A DNA stretch of 64,000 nucleotides from Microbacterium sp. T32. Its GTDB lineage: Bacteria; Actinomycetota; Actinomycetes; Actinomycetales; Microbacteriaceae. Every line of letters starts with the position of its first letter. Positions within the stretch are counted from its first letter, which is position 1. Shown here one piece after another: positions 17,210 to 25,445 of this stretch. Below the pieces are notes generated by a model. That model did not search any database, had not been told where the DNA came from, and saw only the letters and a list, made by a program, of their open reading frames with translations. A program made the position numbers and the translations under genes. The DNA lies in NCBI RefSeq assembly GCF_001619615.1, contig NZ_LQQP01000002.1, positions 1-64,000 on the forward strand, read 5' to 3'.

Positions 17210-17767
17210 CTACTTCCGCGCGACGCGGTTCTCCGCGCTGACCATCCACGACAGCTGCTCGAGCCGCTCGAGGATGGAGTGGAGGATGTCGGCGCTCGTC
17301 GGGTCTTCCTCGTCGACGTCGTCGTGCACGTCGCGGACGGTGCCGACCGTCGCGTCGATGCGCTCGGTGATGAGGTCGACGACCTCGGCCGTGTCGACCT
17401 CGCCCTGCGGGAACTCCGGCAGCGTGGTCGTCTCGGCGATCGTGTCGCTGCGGCCGTCGGGTAGCGCGTGCAGCGAGCGCATACGCTCGGCGACGGTGTC
17501 GCTGAACTCGCGGGCGGCGTCGATGATCTCGTCGAGCTGCAGGTGGGTGTCGCGGAAGTTCTTGCCGACGACGTTCCAGTGCGCCTGCTTGCCCTGGATC
17601 GACAGCTCGATGAGGTCGACGAGGACGGCCTGCAGGCTGTCGGTCAGCTTCTCCGAGGCCTGGAAACCCTTCTCGGCGTTCTGCTCCTCGGTGGTCTCGG
17701 GGCCGCTGCCGCCGCGGGCCGGGCGACGGCGGTTCTTGGTCGGGGCGTCCTTCGTGGTGGTGGACAT
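17210..17767 (-). CDS. dps: Dps family DNA-protecting ferritin-like protein
   Basis: A 185-aa dodecameric iron-storage and DNA-binding protein. The intersubunit ferroxidase centre is visible as K-Q-A-H-W-N-V-V-G-K-N-F followed by H-L-Q-L-D-E-I-I-D. An extended N-terminal tail of about 35 residues rich in Lys, Arg and Thr probably binds DNA. ATG 17767 is chosen for GAAAGGA upstream; a slightly longer frame would add only M-K-G-T-R. The promoter at 17798-17837 carries the shared stress element, giving a leader of about 24 nt. It removes Fe(II) and peroxide in stress or stationary phase. Confidence 0.93.
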   Translation of the reverse strand: MSTTTKDAPTKNRRRPARGGSGPETTEEQNAEKGFQASEKLTDSLQAVLVDLIELSIQGKQAHWNVVGKNFRDTHLQLDEIIDAAREFSDTVAERMRSLHALPDGRSDTIAETTTLPEFPQGEVDTAEVVDLITERIDATVGTVRDVHDDVDEEDPTSADILHSILERLEQLSWMVSAENRVARK

Positions 17768-17797
17768 GCGCGTTCCTTTCACTCGCGGTCGTTCTCG

Positions 17798-17837
17798 ACG
17801 TTAGGTCGGACACCCCGCGGGGATCCGGGGGTTGCCA
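17798..17837 (-). promoter_or_regulatory. Stress-type promoter of dps
   Basis: On the minus strand TGGCAACCCC (17837-17828) is followed by exactly 24 nt and TAACGT (17803-17798). The spacing is the same as at 12076, 22665, 22731, 29078 and 32164. Confidence 0.7.
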
Positions 17838-17932
17838 GCGCGGATATGCCGCGGTAGCGACGCCCCGTACCCGCTCGACCCGGGATCGACAACCCCCGGA
17901 GCCCAGCCCGGAGCGGTTCCTACCGTGGGACC

Positions 17933-19741
17933 GTGCCCACGACCCCGCCCTCGCCGTCCCGCCCGCTGCGCGACTACGCCGCGATCGGCGACGGACGCAC
18001 GGTCGCGCTGATCGGGCTCGACGGTTCCGTCGACTGGCTGCCGCTGCCGAACCTCCACTCGCGTCCCGTGTTCGCGCGGCTCGTCGACGAGTCCGCGGGC
18101 GGCTGCATCGAACTCGCGCCGGTCGGGGACTACACGGTGAAGCGGCGCTACGTCCCGCGCACCAACGTCCTCGAGACGACCTTCACGACCGCGACCGGGG
18201 TGGCGAAGCTGACGGATGCCATGGTCACCGGCATCGCGGGCCGCTTGCCGTGGGCCGAGCTCGCGCGGCGTGTCGAGGGGGTGCGGGGCGAGGTCGAGTT
18301 CGCGTGGGGCGTGCAGCCGGGCACGATGTTGCGTTCGGCCGCGCCGTGGACCGAACGCATCGACGGGTTCTCCATCATGCGGATCGGTCACGTCTCCCTC
18401 GCCGTGGTCGGCCACGAGCATGGCATCCACGGGCAACCCGACGAGCGGAGCGAGAGCATCTCGGGCGGGTTCACGACCGCGAAGGGCTCGCGCCACCTCC
18501 TCGTGATCGCCGCGACCGAGGGCGAACCGCTGAGGGTCCCCGACGCGCAGAACGTCGACCGAGGGATCGACCGGACCATCGGCGGGTGGCAGATGTGGTC
18601 GGACGAGTTCTCGTACGACGGCCCGTGGGCGGACGACGTACAGCGCAGCGCGCTCGCGCTCAAGCTCCTGCTGTTCAGCCCGACGGGCGCGATCGCCGCC
18701 GCGGCGACGACCTCGCTGCCCGAGAATCCGCGCGGCGGCAAGAACTGGGACTACCGCTTCGCCTGGGTGCGCGACCTCGCGTACACCGCGCACGCGTGGG
18801 TCGGTTTCGGCCTGCGCGAGGAGACGCACGCGGCCCTGTCCTGGATGCTCCGCACGATCCGCGAGAACGGTCCCGAGGTGCGCGTCATGTACACGCTCGA
18901 CGGCGGCGCGGACATCGGCCTCGAGAAGCACGAGGTGCCCGGGTGGAACGGCATCCGTCCCGTCGTCACGGGCAATCCCGCCCAGGGGCAGCTGCAGCTC
19001 GGTGTCTACGGCGACCTCCTCGCGATCTGCCGCACCTACGTCGAAGCCGGGAACCGCCTCGACACCCAGACCGGGCGGCTCCTCGCCGACGTCGCCGACC
19101 GCACGTGCGACCTGTGGCGGCGCGAGGACTCGGGCATGTGGGAGCTGCCCGAACTCGAGCACTACACGTCGTCGAAGATGGGCTGCTGGAAAGCGCTGGA
19201 CGACGCGCAGTGGCTCGCGGACGGCGGGCACATCCCCGACAACGGCGACCGTTGGCGCGCCGAGCGCGACCGCATCCACGCGTGGGTCGAGGAGAACTGC
19301 TGGTCCGAGACCCTGCAGGCGTACACGCTGCGGCCCGGGTCCGACGACCTCGACGCCTCGGTGCTCCTGCACGCGCCCACCGGTTTCGATCGCGGTGAGC
19401 GCATGTCGAGGACCGTGGATGCCATCACCGCACGCCTCGGAACCTCGAACCACCTCGTCTACCGCTACACCGGCATGGACCAGGAGGAGCACACGTTCGT
19501 CGCGTGCGCGTTCTGGCGCGCGACGGCCCTCGCGTGCGTCGGCCGTCACGCCGAGGCGATCGAGGCGATGGACGCGCTCGTCGCCCAGGCCAACGACGTC
19601 GGCATGTTCGCCGAGATGATCGCCGAGGACGACGGGGCGTTCTGGGGCAACCTCCCGCAGGCGCTCAGTCACCTCGCGCTCATCAACGCCGCCCTCGTCA
19701 TCCGGGAGGTGGTCGACGAGGCAGACCTCGGCGACCGCTGA
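17933..19741 (+). CDS. Glycoside hydrolase family 15 (glucoamylase/trehalase-like)
   Basis: A 602-aa cytoplasmic protein with the N-terminal beta-sandwich (Y-A-A-I-G-D-G-R-T-V-A-L-I-G, about 14-27) and the (alpha/alpha)6 barrel of GH15. Barrel marks are N-W-D-Y-R-F-A-W-V-R-D (near 273-283) and, at the C-terminus, F-W-G-N-L-P-Q-A-L-S-H. Family members cleave alpha-glucosides such as trehalose or maltodextrins; actinobacterial homologues without signal peptides often act on trehalose. GTG 17933 has TACCGT exactly 6 nt upstream (17921-17926), a leaderless start. The SDR gene follows after 54 nt and may be cotranscribed. Confidence 0.9.
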   Translation: MPTTPPSPSRPLRDYAAIGDGRTVALIGLDGSVDWLPLPNLHSRPVFARLVDESAGGCIELAPVGDYTVKRRYVPRTNVLETTFTTATGVAKLTDAMVTGIAGRLPWAELARRVEGVRGEVEFAWGVQPGTMLRSAAPWTERIDGFSIMRIGHVSLAVVGHEHGIHGQPDERSESISGGFTTAKGSRHLLVIAATEGEPLRVPDAQNVDRGIDRTIGGWQMWSDEFSYDGPWADDVQRSALALKLLLFSPTGAIAAAATTSLPENPRGGKNWDYRFAWVRDLAYTAHAWVGFGLREETHAALSWMLRTIRENGPEVRVMYTLDGGADIGLEKHEVPGWNGIRPVVTGNPAQGQLQLGVYGDLLAICRTYVEAGNRLDTQTGRLLADVADRTCDLWRREDSGMWELPELEHYTSSKMGCWKALDDAQWLADGGHIPDNGDRWRAERDRIHAWVEENCWSETLQAYTLRPGSDDLDASVLLHAPTGFDRGERMSRTVDAITARLGTSNHLVYRYTGMDQEEHTFVACAFWRATALACVGRHAEAIEAMDALVAQANDVGMFAEMIAEDDGAFWGNLPQALSHLALINAALVIREVVDEADLGDR

Positions 19742-19795
19742 CCTTCCCCCGTCGGGGCGGCACGCGCCCCGGCATCCCCCCTGAAAGGACTCGCC

Positions 19796-20689
19796 ATGAC
19801 CAGCCAGTACACCTTCACCGACCCCGCGAAGCTCTACGCCGACATCGAACCCTCGAAGCAGCACCAGCCCGAGCCGGGCCTGGATGCCGAGCTGTCGCCG
19901 AAGGCCGCCCTGGGCGAGGATACGTACGTCGGCAGCGGCCGGCTCGAGGGGCGCAAGGCCCTCATCACCGGCGCCGACTCGGGCATCGGCGCGGCCACCG
20001 CGATCGCGTTCGCCCGCGAGGGCGCCTCGGTCGCGATGTCGTACCTGCCGGAGGAGAAGGAGGATGCCGACCGCATCGCCGGCATCCTGCGCGAGGCCGG
20101 CGCGACCGTCGCGCAGATCCCCGGCGACCTGCGTGACCCCGAGTACTGCCGCGCGCTCGTCGCGCGGGCGGTCGAGGAGCTCGGCGGGCTCGACATCCTC
20201 GTGAACAACGGCGGCAAGCAGCTGTTCAACGAAGACCTCGAGACCCTCACCGACGAGCAGTTCGACGCCACGTTCAAGACGAACGTGTACGCGATGTTCT
20301 GGGTGACCAAGGCGGCCCTGCCGCACCTTCCGGCCGGGTCGGCGATCATCAACACGACCTCGATCCAGGCATACTCGCCGTCGGCGATCCTCGTCGACTA
20401 CGCCTCGACGAAGGCGACGATCAACGCGTTCACCAAGGCGCTCGGTCAGCAGCTGGCCCCGAAGGGCATCCGCGTCAACGCCGTCGCCCCGGGTCCCATC
20501 TGGACGCCGCTGCAGGTGTCGGACGGGCAGCCCCAGGAGAAGGTCGCCGAGTTCGGGGAGGAGACGCCCCTCGGTCGCATGGGACAGCCCGCCGAGCTCG
20601 CGCCGGCCTACGTGTACCTGGCATCCGCGGAATCCAGCTACGTCATCGGCGAGACCCTGAACGTCAACGGCGGGATGCCGACGCCCTAA
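19796..20689 (+). CDS. SDR family oxidoreductase (YhxC/YdaD-like, N-extended)
   Basis: A 297-aa short-chain dehydrogenase. After a 45-residue N-terminal extension (F-T-D-P-A-K-L-Y) come the NAD(P) motif G-A-D-S-G-I-G-A-A, the N-N-G-G strand, catalytic Ser in N-T-T-S-I-Q-A-Y, and Y-A-S-T-K. This extended subgroup is common in stress or spore-linked gene sets, but substrates are mostly unknown. ATG 19796 follows GAAAGGA. No separate promoter is obvious in the 54-nt gap, so it is probably the second gene of a GH15-SDR operon. Confidence 0.9.
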   Translation: MTSQYTFTDPAKLYADIEPSKQHQPEPGLDAELSPKAALGEDTYVGSGRLEGRKALITGADSGIGAATAIAFAREGASVAMSYLPEEKEDADRIAGILREAGATVAQIPGDLRDPEYCRALVARAVEELGGLDILVNNGGKQLFNEDLETLTDEQFDATFKTNVYAMFWVTKAALPHLPAGSAIINTTSIQAYSPSAILVDYASTKATINAFTKALGQQLAPKGIRVNAVAPGPIWTPLQVSDGQPQEKVAEFGEETPLGRMGQPAELAPAYVYLASAESSYVIGETLNVNGGMPTP

Positions 20690-20710
20690 GGCTGCGCCAC
20701 GGGTCGGGTC

Positions 20711-20728
20711 GGGGTCTGCAGCGACCCC
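20711..20728 (+). terminator. Hairpin terminator after the SDR gene
   Basis: GGGGTC (20711-20716) and GACCCC (20723-20728) pair around a short loop, with flanking G and C runs extending the stem. It lies about 20 bp after the SDR stop. Confidence 0.55.
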
Positions 20729-20742
20729 GCCCGGCCCGTTGA

Positions 20743-20793
20743 GTGTCCAAGACACGCGGACGGTCGGCCGTGGCATCCGCGTGTCTGGGACAC
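20743..20793. repeat. Long near-perfect inverted repeat with GTGTC-N3-GACAC units
   Basis: Arms 20743-20760 and 20776-20793 pair over 18 bp with one mismatch around a 15-nt loop. Each arm holds its own palindrome GTGTC-N3-GACAC. It lies between the convergent SDR and GNAT genes; a terminator or a protein-binding site are both possible. Confidence 0.7.
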
Positions 20794-20846
20794 CGAAGGT
20801 GGAAAACGGGCAGGGCGCGGGCCGAACGTCGGCGGATGCCGCGGTG

Positions 20847-21308
20847 TCAGGCGAGCGGCTTGCGGTAGAAGATCTCTCCGTCGGCGGTCGTCTCGGTGCG
20901 GTGGTAGCCCTCGCGCTCGTAGAGGCGCTGATTCGCTTCGCTCAGGCCACCGGTGAAGAGCTCGGCTTCGGTGGCGCCAGCCGCGCGCCCCCGCTTCTCG
21001 ACGGCCGCGAGGAGTTTCGACCCGAGGCCGCCGCCCTGCTGATCCGGGGCGATCGCGAGACGCCCGATGAGCAGCAGGTCGCCCGATATGCGTGCCCGGA
21101 CGGCGCCCACGACGCGGTGCCCGACGATGGCGACACAGCCGAGGTTCTCGACGAGTTCTGCCTCGAGCTCCTCCAGGGTCTGCGTGAGCGGCGGCATATC
21201 GGGATCGCCGTAGATCAGCGCTTCGCTGGCGAAGGCCGCGCGTTGGATCGTCAGCACCTCGCCCGCGTCGTCGGGATGGATGTCTCGGATGACGGGCGAG
21301 TCGGTCAT
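20847..21308 (-). CDS. GNAT family N-acetyltransferase
   Basis: A 153-aa acetyltransferase. The acetyl-CoA binding motif A is seen as I-A-P-D-Q-Q-G-G-G-L-G-S-K-L-L near residue 90, followed by motif B N-Q-R-L-Y-E-R-E-G-Y. No substrate can be assigned. The ATG at 21308 follows GAAAGGCG. GATAGT about 26 nt upstream on the minus strand is a -10 candidate. Confidence 0.88.
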   Translation of the reverse strand: MTDSPVIRDIHPDDAGEVLTIQRAAFASEALIYGDPDMPPLTQTLEELEAELVENLGCVAIVGHRVVGAVRARISGDLLLIGRLAIAPDQQGGGLGSKLLAAVEKRGRAAGATEAELFTGGLSEANQRLYEREGYHRTETTADGEIFYRKPLA

Positions 21309-21428
21309 GGGAGCGCCTTTCTGTGGCAGGGGTGAACTATCGGGGGCGAGAAGAACGTGCCGGCGGGGTCCGCGGGTTAACTACTATGGCGGTGGCGCAG
21401 TCCAGCGGGAGCGAGGTGCCGCAGGTCC

Positions 21429-22361
21429 ATGAGCAGCGACTACTTCGACGCGCGCTGGCGCGCGGACGAACCGGCCGCGGCGCTCGAATGGTTGCGCACC
21501 CAGTATGGGCGGGTCGACGTCCAGGCCGACACCGGTTCCGTCGCGGAACGCGCGGCGGGCGACGACGGGTTCGCCCTTCGACGGCTGTCGTGGGACTGCC
21601 GCGCCGAGGTCGTCTACGAGGCGGATCGGTTCTTCTTCGCCACCTCCACTCCCGGGTACGCCTGGCGAATCGGGTCGGTCGAGGGGGAGTACAGCGTCGC
21701 GCCCGGCATCGTGCAGCCCGGTCAGGAATTCCTCGGGCGGGCGGACGGCACGGTCGTCGAGATGGTCGCCTTCGACGCTGCGCACCTCACCGAAGCGGCG
21801 CGCGTCATCTACGGAGACGACGACCTCGAGGTGAGATTCGACGGGACGGCGCCCGTGTCGCCGCGGCTCCGCGACTACTGGCTCGCGACGCTGCGTTGGT
21901 CGCTCACCCAGCTGCCACTGCTGTCCGAGCCGCTGGTGCGCGCCCACGTCCGGCGCGCGATCGTGGCGGCGACCCTCGAGGCCTTCCCCCTCGCGGGCGA
22001 TCCCCGCGAACGCCGGGCGTCGGCGCTCGAACAGGCCGCGATCTACGCGGCCGCAGCGAGCTGGATGGACGATCACGCATCCCTCCCGGTGACCGCGGAC
22101 GACGCCGCACGCGCGGTGGGTACGTCCGCCGCCGGTCTCCGGCGAGCCTTCCTGGCGAACGGGCACCTCGCCCACACCCCGGAGGACTACCTCGCTCAGG
22201 TCCGCGTGAGCGCCGCGCACATCGACCTCGTGGCATCCGATCCGACGCGGTCGTCCGTGGGGGAGATCGCCCTGCGGTGGGGCTTCGTCGACGTGCTCGC
22301 GTTCGCCGCCGCCTACCGCGCGGCCTACCGGACGGATCCGCAGGCCACGCTCGAGCGCTGA
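21429..22361 (+). CDS. AraC family transcriptional regulator
   Basis: A 310-aa regulator with a C-terminal AraC-type double helix-turn-helix (about 215-305: A-A-R-A-V-G-T-S-A-A-G-L-R-R-A-F, then V-G-E-I-A-L-R-W-G-F-V-D-V-L-A-F-A-A-A-Y). The N-terminal 200 residues resemble a ligand-sensing AraC-binding domain of the RhaS/FeaR type and share the layout of a second regulator in this window at 41131. A TACTAT box at 21382-21387 gives a leader of about 35 nt. The target is unknown; it overlaps nothing, and the next gene is convergent. Confidence 0.85.
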   Translation: MSSDYFDARWRADEPAAALEWLRTQYGRVDVQADTGSVAERAAGDDGFALRRLSWDCRAEVVYEADRFFFATSTPGYAWRIGSVEGEYSVAPGIVQPGQEFLGRADGTVVEMVAFDAAHLTEAARVIYGDDDLEVRFDGTAPVSPRLRDYWLATLRWSLTQLPLLSEPLVRAHVRRAIVAATLEAFPLAGDPRERRASALEQAAIYAAAASWMDDHASLPVTADDAARAVGTSAAGLRRAFLANGHLAHTPEDYLAQVRVSAAHIDLVASDPTRSSVGEIALRWGFVDVLAFAAAYRAAYRTDPQATLER

Positions 22362-22374
22362 CGCGCGCGCTGAC

Positions 22375-22635
22375 TCAGCGATCGCGGTCGGTGTACTCGC
22401 CGGGCCGTTCGACGTCGTCGCGGTCCTCATCGCCGTCGGGGAGCTGGACGTCGGTGTACGACCCGGGCTCGTCGGCGCGCGGACGCGCGTCGGTGCCGTC
22501 GGCACGCTCGTTGTCGACGTACTCGCCGGGCGCGTCGAGGTTGCGGCCCGCCTCCTCGCCGTCGGGGAGCTGGACCTCGGTGTACTCGCCCTCTTCCGGG
22601 CCGGTGCCGTGTCCGGTGGTGTCGCGATCGCCCAT
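22375..22635 (-). CDS. Small acidic protein with duplicated Y-T-x-V-Q-L-P-D-G motif
   Basis: An 86-aa, strongly acidic, probably disordered protein made of two similar halves. Each half has G-x-Y-T-[ED]-V-Q-L-P-D-G followed some 10 residues later by P-G-E-Y (about residues 16-42 and 59-84). No cysteine, helix or signal is seen. ATG 22635 follows AAAGG at the right distance. Its promoter (22665-22704, minus strand) has the shared stress element. I know of no characterised function; similar small acidic proteins accompany stress regulons. Confidence 0.75.
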   Translation of the reverse strand: MGDRDTTGHGTGPEEGEYTEVQLPDGEEAGRNLDAPGEYVDNERADGTDARPRADEPGSYTDVQLPDGDEDRDDVERPGEYTDRDR

Positions 22636-22664
22636 GATGCGCCTTTCTGTCGGTGACGCGTCCG

Positions 22665-22704
22665 ACGCTAGACCGGACCATCCGCACGCGGAGGGTGCTT
22701 GACA
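22665..22704 (-). promoter_or_regulatory. Stress-type promoter, minus strand
   Basis: TGTCAAGCAC (22704-22695) is followed by exactly 24 nt and TAGCGT (22670-22665) ahead of the 86-aa acidic gene. Confidence 0.7.
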
Positions 22705-22730
22705 CGCGCGTGCCTCGCCGCCGAGGTCCG

Positions 22731-22770
22731 TGTCAAGGGCGTGGGCCGACGGAACCCGACAGTGGACAGT
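22731..22770 (+). promoter_or_regulatory. Stress-type promoter, plus strand
   Basis: TGTCAAGGGC (22731-22740) is followed by exactly 24 nt and GACAGT (22765-22770), 7 nt before the ATG of the 52-aa membrane peptide. With the divergent copy at 22695-22704 it makes an apparent hairpin (22698-22737) that is better read as two promoter elements facing apart. Confidence 0.7.
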
Positions 22771-22777
22771 GGGGAGC

Positions 22778-22936
22778 ATGCCAGCACTCGCCATCCTCCT
22801 CATCGTCATCGGACTCGTCTTCCTGTTCCTCGGCATCTTCGTCGAGGCCGTGAAGTTCCTCCTGTGGATCGGGATCATCATCCTGATCATCGGCGTCATC
22901 GCCGCGCTGCTGCGCTTCGTGCGCCGCAACACCTGA
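22778..22936 (+). CDS. Small hydrophobic membrane peptide, 52 aa
   Basis: A 52-aa protein consisting of two hydrophobic helices (about 3-23 and 27-46) and a basic tail R-F-V-R-R-N-T. ATG 22778 is chosen because GACAGT ends 7 nt upstream, giving an almost leaderless message from a stress-type promoter; a longer frame would start inside the promoter. Such peptides in stress regulons may stabilise membranes; that is inference. Confidence 0.7.
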   Translation: MPALAILLIVIGLVFLFLGIFVEAVKFLLWIGIIILIIGVIAALLRFVRRNT

Positions 22937-22950
22937 CCGATCGGCTCTTC

Positions 22951-23970
22951 TCAAGCCGAGAAGAGATCGCGGGCCCGGGGCCGGCGCACGGATGCCACGG
23001 CATCCAGCGCCGGCCCCAGCTCGTCGTACGCGAAGGTGAATCCCGCCCCCGTCAGCACCGCGGGCACAGCCCACCGGCTCTTGAGCACCAGCTCCGGTTC
23101 GTTGCGGAGGATCGCCATCGCGGGGTCGAGCATCCACCGGAACGCCGGGAGGCCCACCAGCATCCCCGCGACGCGCCGCACCTCGCGCATGAGGGTGCGG
23201 TTGTCGCTCACGCCGGGAGCTGCGAGGTTGACGGGCCCGGCGATGTCGTCCCGGTCGCGCAGGAAGCGGACGGATGCCACGACGTCGTCGATATGGATCC
23301 AGCTGAACCGCTGCCGTCCCCGCGTGCGGTGCCACGACGACCACACGGATCCGGTCGGTCGCGTCCCGATGCCGCGGTAACGGCGGTGCGGGAACCACCA
23401 GCTGTCGATCTGCGGCCCGCCGAGGCCCAACGTGCCCAGGGCGAGGAGCATGCGCGTGGCCGGGCCGTCGCCGAGCACGATCGCCATGCGGAGGGCGACG
23501 CGGCGCGTCGCGGGGAGGTCTCCGTCGAAGAACGCCCGTTCCCAGCTCGTGGCGACATCGACCGAGAACCCGTCGCCGATCACGCCGTCGACCTCGTCGT
23601 TGCCACGCTCGGTCTCGTGTCGGTAGATGGTCGCGGTCGAGGCGTTCATCCAGACGCGGGGCGGGCGCGCGGCATCCTGGACCGCCCGGTGGAGAGCGCG
23701 GGTCGTGTCCACCCGGGAGCGCAGGATCTCGTCGCGGTTCGCGTCCGTGTAGCGGCAGGACACGATCTTGCCCGCGAGGTTCACGAGGACGTCGGCGCCG
23801 TCGACGAGCCGCGCGATTCCGGCCGGATCGCCCCACGTCGCGGTGCCGGTGCGGCCGATCGTGACGACGTCGTAGCCGTCCTCGCGGAACGCCGCAGTGA
23901 GGGCGCGGCCGACGAAGCCGCTCGCGCCGGCGATGACGACGCGCGGCGGGGCATCCGGGGAGGCTGTCAT
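22951..23970 (-). CDS. TIGR01777-type NAD-dependent epimerase
   Basis: A 339-aa extended SDR/epimerase. It has G-A-S-G-F-V-G-R-A-L at about 15-24, N-L-A-G-K (about 64-68) in place of the usual NxAG, S-R-V-D-T-T-R-A-L typical of the TIGR01777 (YfcH) group, and the DUF1731 C-terminal region (L-K-S-R-W-A-V-P, then G-F-T-F-A-Y). The substrate is unknown. ATG 23970 has TAGGCT exactly 6 nt upstream (minus strand, 23977-23982), so translation is leaderless. It is convergent with the 52-aa peptide gene, 14 nt apart. Confidence 0.88.
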   Translation of the reverse strand: MTASPDAPPRVVIAGASGFVGRALTAAFREDGYDVVTIGRTGTATWGDPAGIARLVDGADVLVNLAGKIVSCRYTDANRDEILRSRVDTTRALHRAVQDAARPPRVWMNASTATIYRHETERGNDEVDGVIGDGFSVDVATSWERAFFDGDLPATRRVALRMAIVLGDGPATRMLLALGTLGLGGPQIDSWWFPHRRYRGIGTRPTGSVWSSWHRTRGRQRFSWIHIDDVVASVRFLRDRDDIAGPVNLAAPGVSDNRTLMREVRRVAGMLVGLPAFRWMLDPAMAILRNEPELVLKSRWAVPAVLTGAGFTFAYDELGPALDAVASVRRPRARDLFSA

Positions 23971-24024
23971 CCGGCCAGCCTAGGGGTGGCGGCAGAACCT
24001 CCGCCCGGCTGACACAATGGGGGC

Positions 24025-24621
24025 ATGCGACGACAGGGCCGGGGCACGCGCGTCGTGCGCGGAGCCGTCGCCGCGAGCGTCGCCACCTTCGTGGCCCTTC
24101 TCTCCCACGTCACCGCCGGCGGGGCGGTCCCCGGGATCTTCGGAATCATCGTTCCCCTCGCCCTTTCCTTCCTCGTGTGCGTCGCGTTCGCCGGACGCCG
24201 CCCGTCGCTCTGGCGGCTCGGCCCGGCGGTCGCGCTGAGTCAGGTGCTGTTCCACACCCTCTTCGTGCTCGGCACGTACGGCACCGGTCGCGCCGCGCAC
24301 GTCCACGGCGTCGCCACCGTTCTCGACGGCCCCGCAGGCCCGGTGGTCACGGCCGACGCCGCGATGGGCGGCTGGCACCTCATCGCCGCCGCACTGACCA
24401 CGCTGGCCCTGCACCGGGGTGAGACCACCGTGGCACTGCTTCGGGTGCTCGCCGACCGCCTCGTTGTCTGGCTCCGTGCCCGTGCCGCGATCATCGCCAC
24501 CGGCCCGGTTCCGGTTGCGCTGCGCCGTGTCCACGTCGTCCTGATCGAGGTCATCCGCCCGATCTCGCTGCTGCTCGCCGCTTCCCTTCGGCGACGCGGG
24601 CCACCCCTCTTCGCGCTCTGA
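24025..24621 (+). CDS. Integral membrane hypothetical protein
   Basis: A 198-aa membrane protein with about four helices (near 12-30, 35-55, 63-85, 110-135) and a basic C-terminal third. Histidines (S-H-V-T-A-G-G, V-H-G-V-A, G-G-W-H-L) sit at helix ends. The ATG is leaderless: CACAAT (24013-24018) lies exactly 6 nt upstream. It precedes the CopC operon on the same strand but is separated from it by a hairpin and 256 bp. A link to metal handling is only positional. Confidence 0.7.
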   Translation: MRRQGRGTRVVRGAVAASVATFVALLSHVTAGGAVPGIFGIIVPLALSFLVCVAFAGRRPSLWRLGPAVALSQVLFHTLFVLGTYGTGRAAHVHGVATVLDGPAGPVVTADAAMGGWHLIAAALTTLALHRGETTVALLRVLADRLVVWLRARAAIIATGPVPVALRRVHVVLIEVIRPISLLLAASLRRRGPPLFAL

Positions 24622-24630
24622 CGCCCCGAT

Positions 24631-24650
24631 TCCCTTCCCGCGGGGAGGGA
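24631..24650 (+). terminator. Hairpin after the membrane-protein gene
   Basis: TCCCTTCCC pairs with GGGGAGGGA around a minimal loop, 10 bp after the stop. The remaining 227 bp to the CopC gene hold no recognisable gene or motif. Confidence 0.5.
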
Positions 24651-24877
24651 TGCCGTCGACCCTGCGCCCCGTGGGCGCTGACGGACGCGGTGCCGGCGAC
24701 AGAGCTTCGCTCACCTGACATCCACCGGGGTCGTCGCGCGTAGCGCGCGGGGATCGGCGTCCGCCGACGTGCGGAGGCGGACCCGTAGGGCCCTCGGCGT
24801 CCCCGTCCGGTGCGCCTTCGTGCGCGCCCGCGCGGCCGTCATTCGACGGATGCTCCGGCATCCGGGAAGAGGTTCCC

Positions 24878-25435
24878 ATGCATCGCCTCCGTGTCGTCGC
24901 GGCGGGGATCGCCGTGGCCGTCGTCGCCGTCGTGGCGTCGGTCGTCCCGGCATCCGCGCACGACGAACTGCTCTCCAGCTCACCCTCCGTGGGTGAGCGC
25001 CTGCCCAGTGCTCCCGATGAGATCTCGCTGCGGTTCTCAGCCGACGTCATGGACGTCGGTGCACAGGTGATCGTCGCCGACGGCGACGGTACCGACTGGG
25101 TGGCGGCCGACCCCGTCGTGGCATCCGGGACCGTCTCGGTGCTCCTCCAGGGCGGGATGCCGGTCGCCGGATACGAGGTGCGCTGGCGCGTCGTCTCGGC
25201 CGACGGCCACCCCATCTCGGGGGTCATCCCGTTCACCGTCGGAGACGCCTCACCGCTCGAACGCGCCGCGGCCTCGGCAGCACCCTCCCCGGAGGCGGCC
25301 CCCGCCTCCACTGGCGACGCGGGAGTCCCTCGCGTCGTCGTCACCGCCGCGATCGGGGCGGGCCTCGCGCTCGCCGTGTTCCTCGCGGTCACTCTTCTCC
25401 TCCGTCGCCGCGGTCCCCGCGGCGGCCAGTCCTGA
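24878..25435 (+). CDS. CopC-domain periplasmic copper-binding protein
   Basis: A 185-aa exported protein. Signal peptide 1 to about 27 (cleavage after A-S-A), so the mature protein starts H-D-E-L-L-S-S-S-P; the N-terminal His forms the CopC Cu(II) site. A second His lies in D-G-H-P-I-S-G. After a Pro/Ala-rich linker a membrane helix (about 155-177) and an R-R-R tail anchor it in the membrane. It is the first gene of CopC - PCuAC - DyP - PepSY, with 10 nt to the next gene. It holds copper outside the membrane. Confidence 0.93.
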   Translation: MHRLRVVAAGIAVAVVAVVASVVPASAHDELLSSSPSVGERLPSAPDEISLRFSADVMDVGAQVIVADGDGTDWVAADPVVASGTVSVLLQGGMPVAGYEVRWRVVSADGHPISGVIPFTVGDASPLERAAASAAPSPEAAPASTGDAGVPRVVVTAAIGAGLALAVFLAVTLLLRRRGPRGGQS

Positions 25436-25445
25436 AAGGCTCCCC

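Noticed and set aside
22698..22737. Terminator hairpin between divergent genes
   Set aside because: Genes point away from it, so no transcript would end there; the arms are better explained as two outward-facing promoter elements.
24622..24877. Riboswitch upstream of the CopC gene
   Set aside because: Apart from a hairpin at 24631-24650 I could not match any known riboswitch core in these 256 bases.
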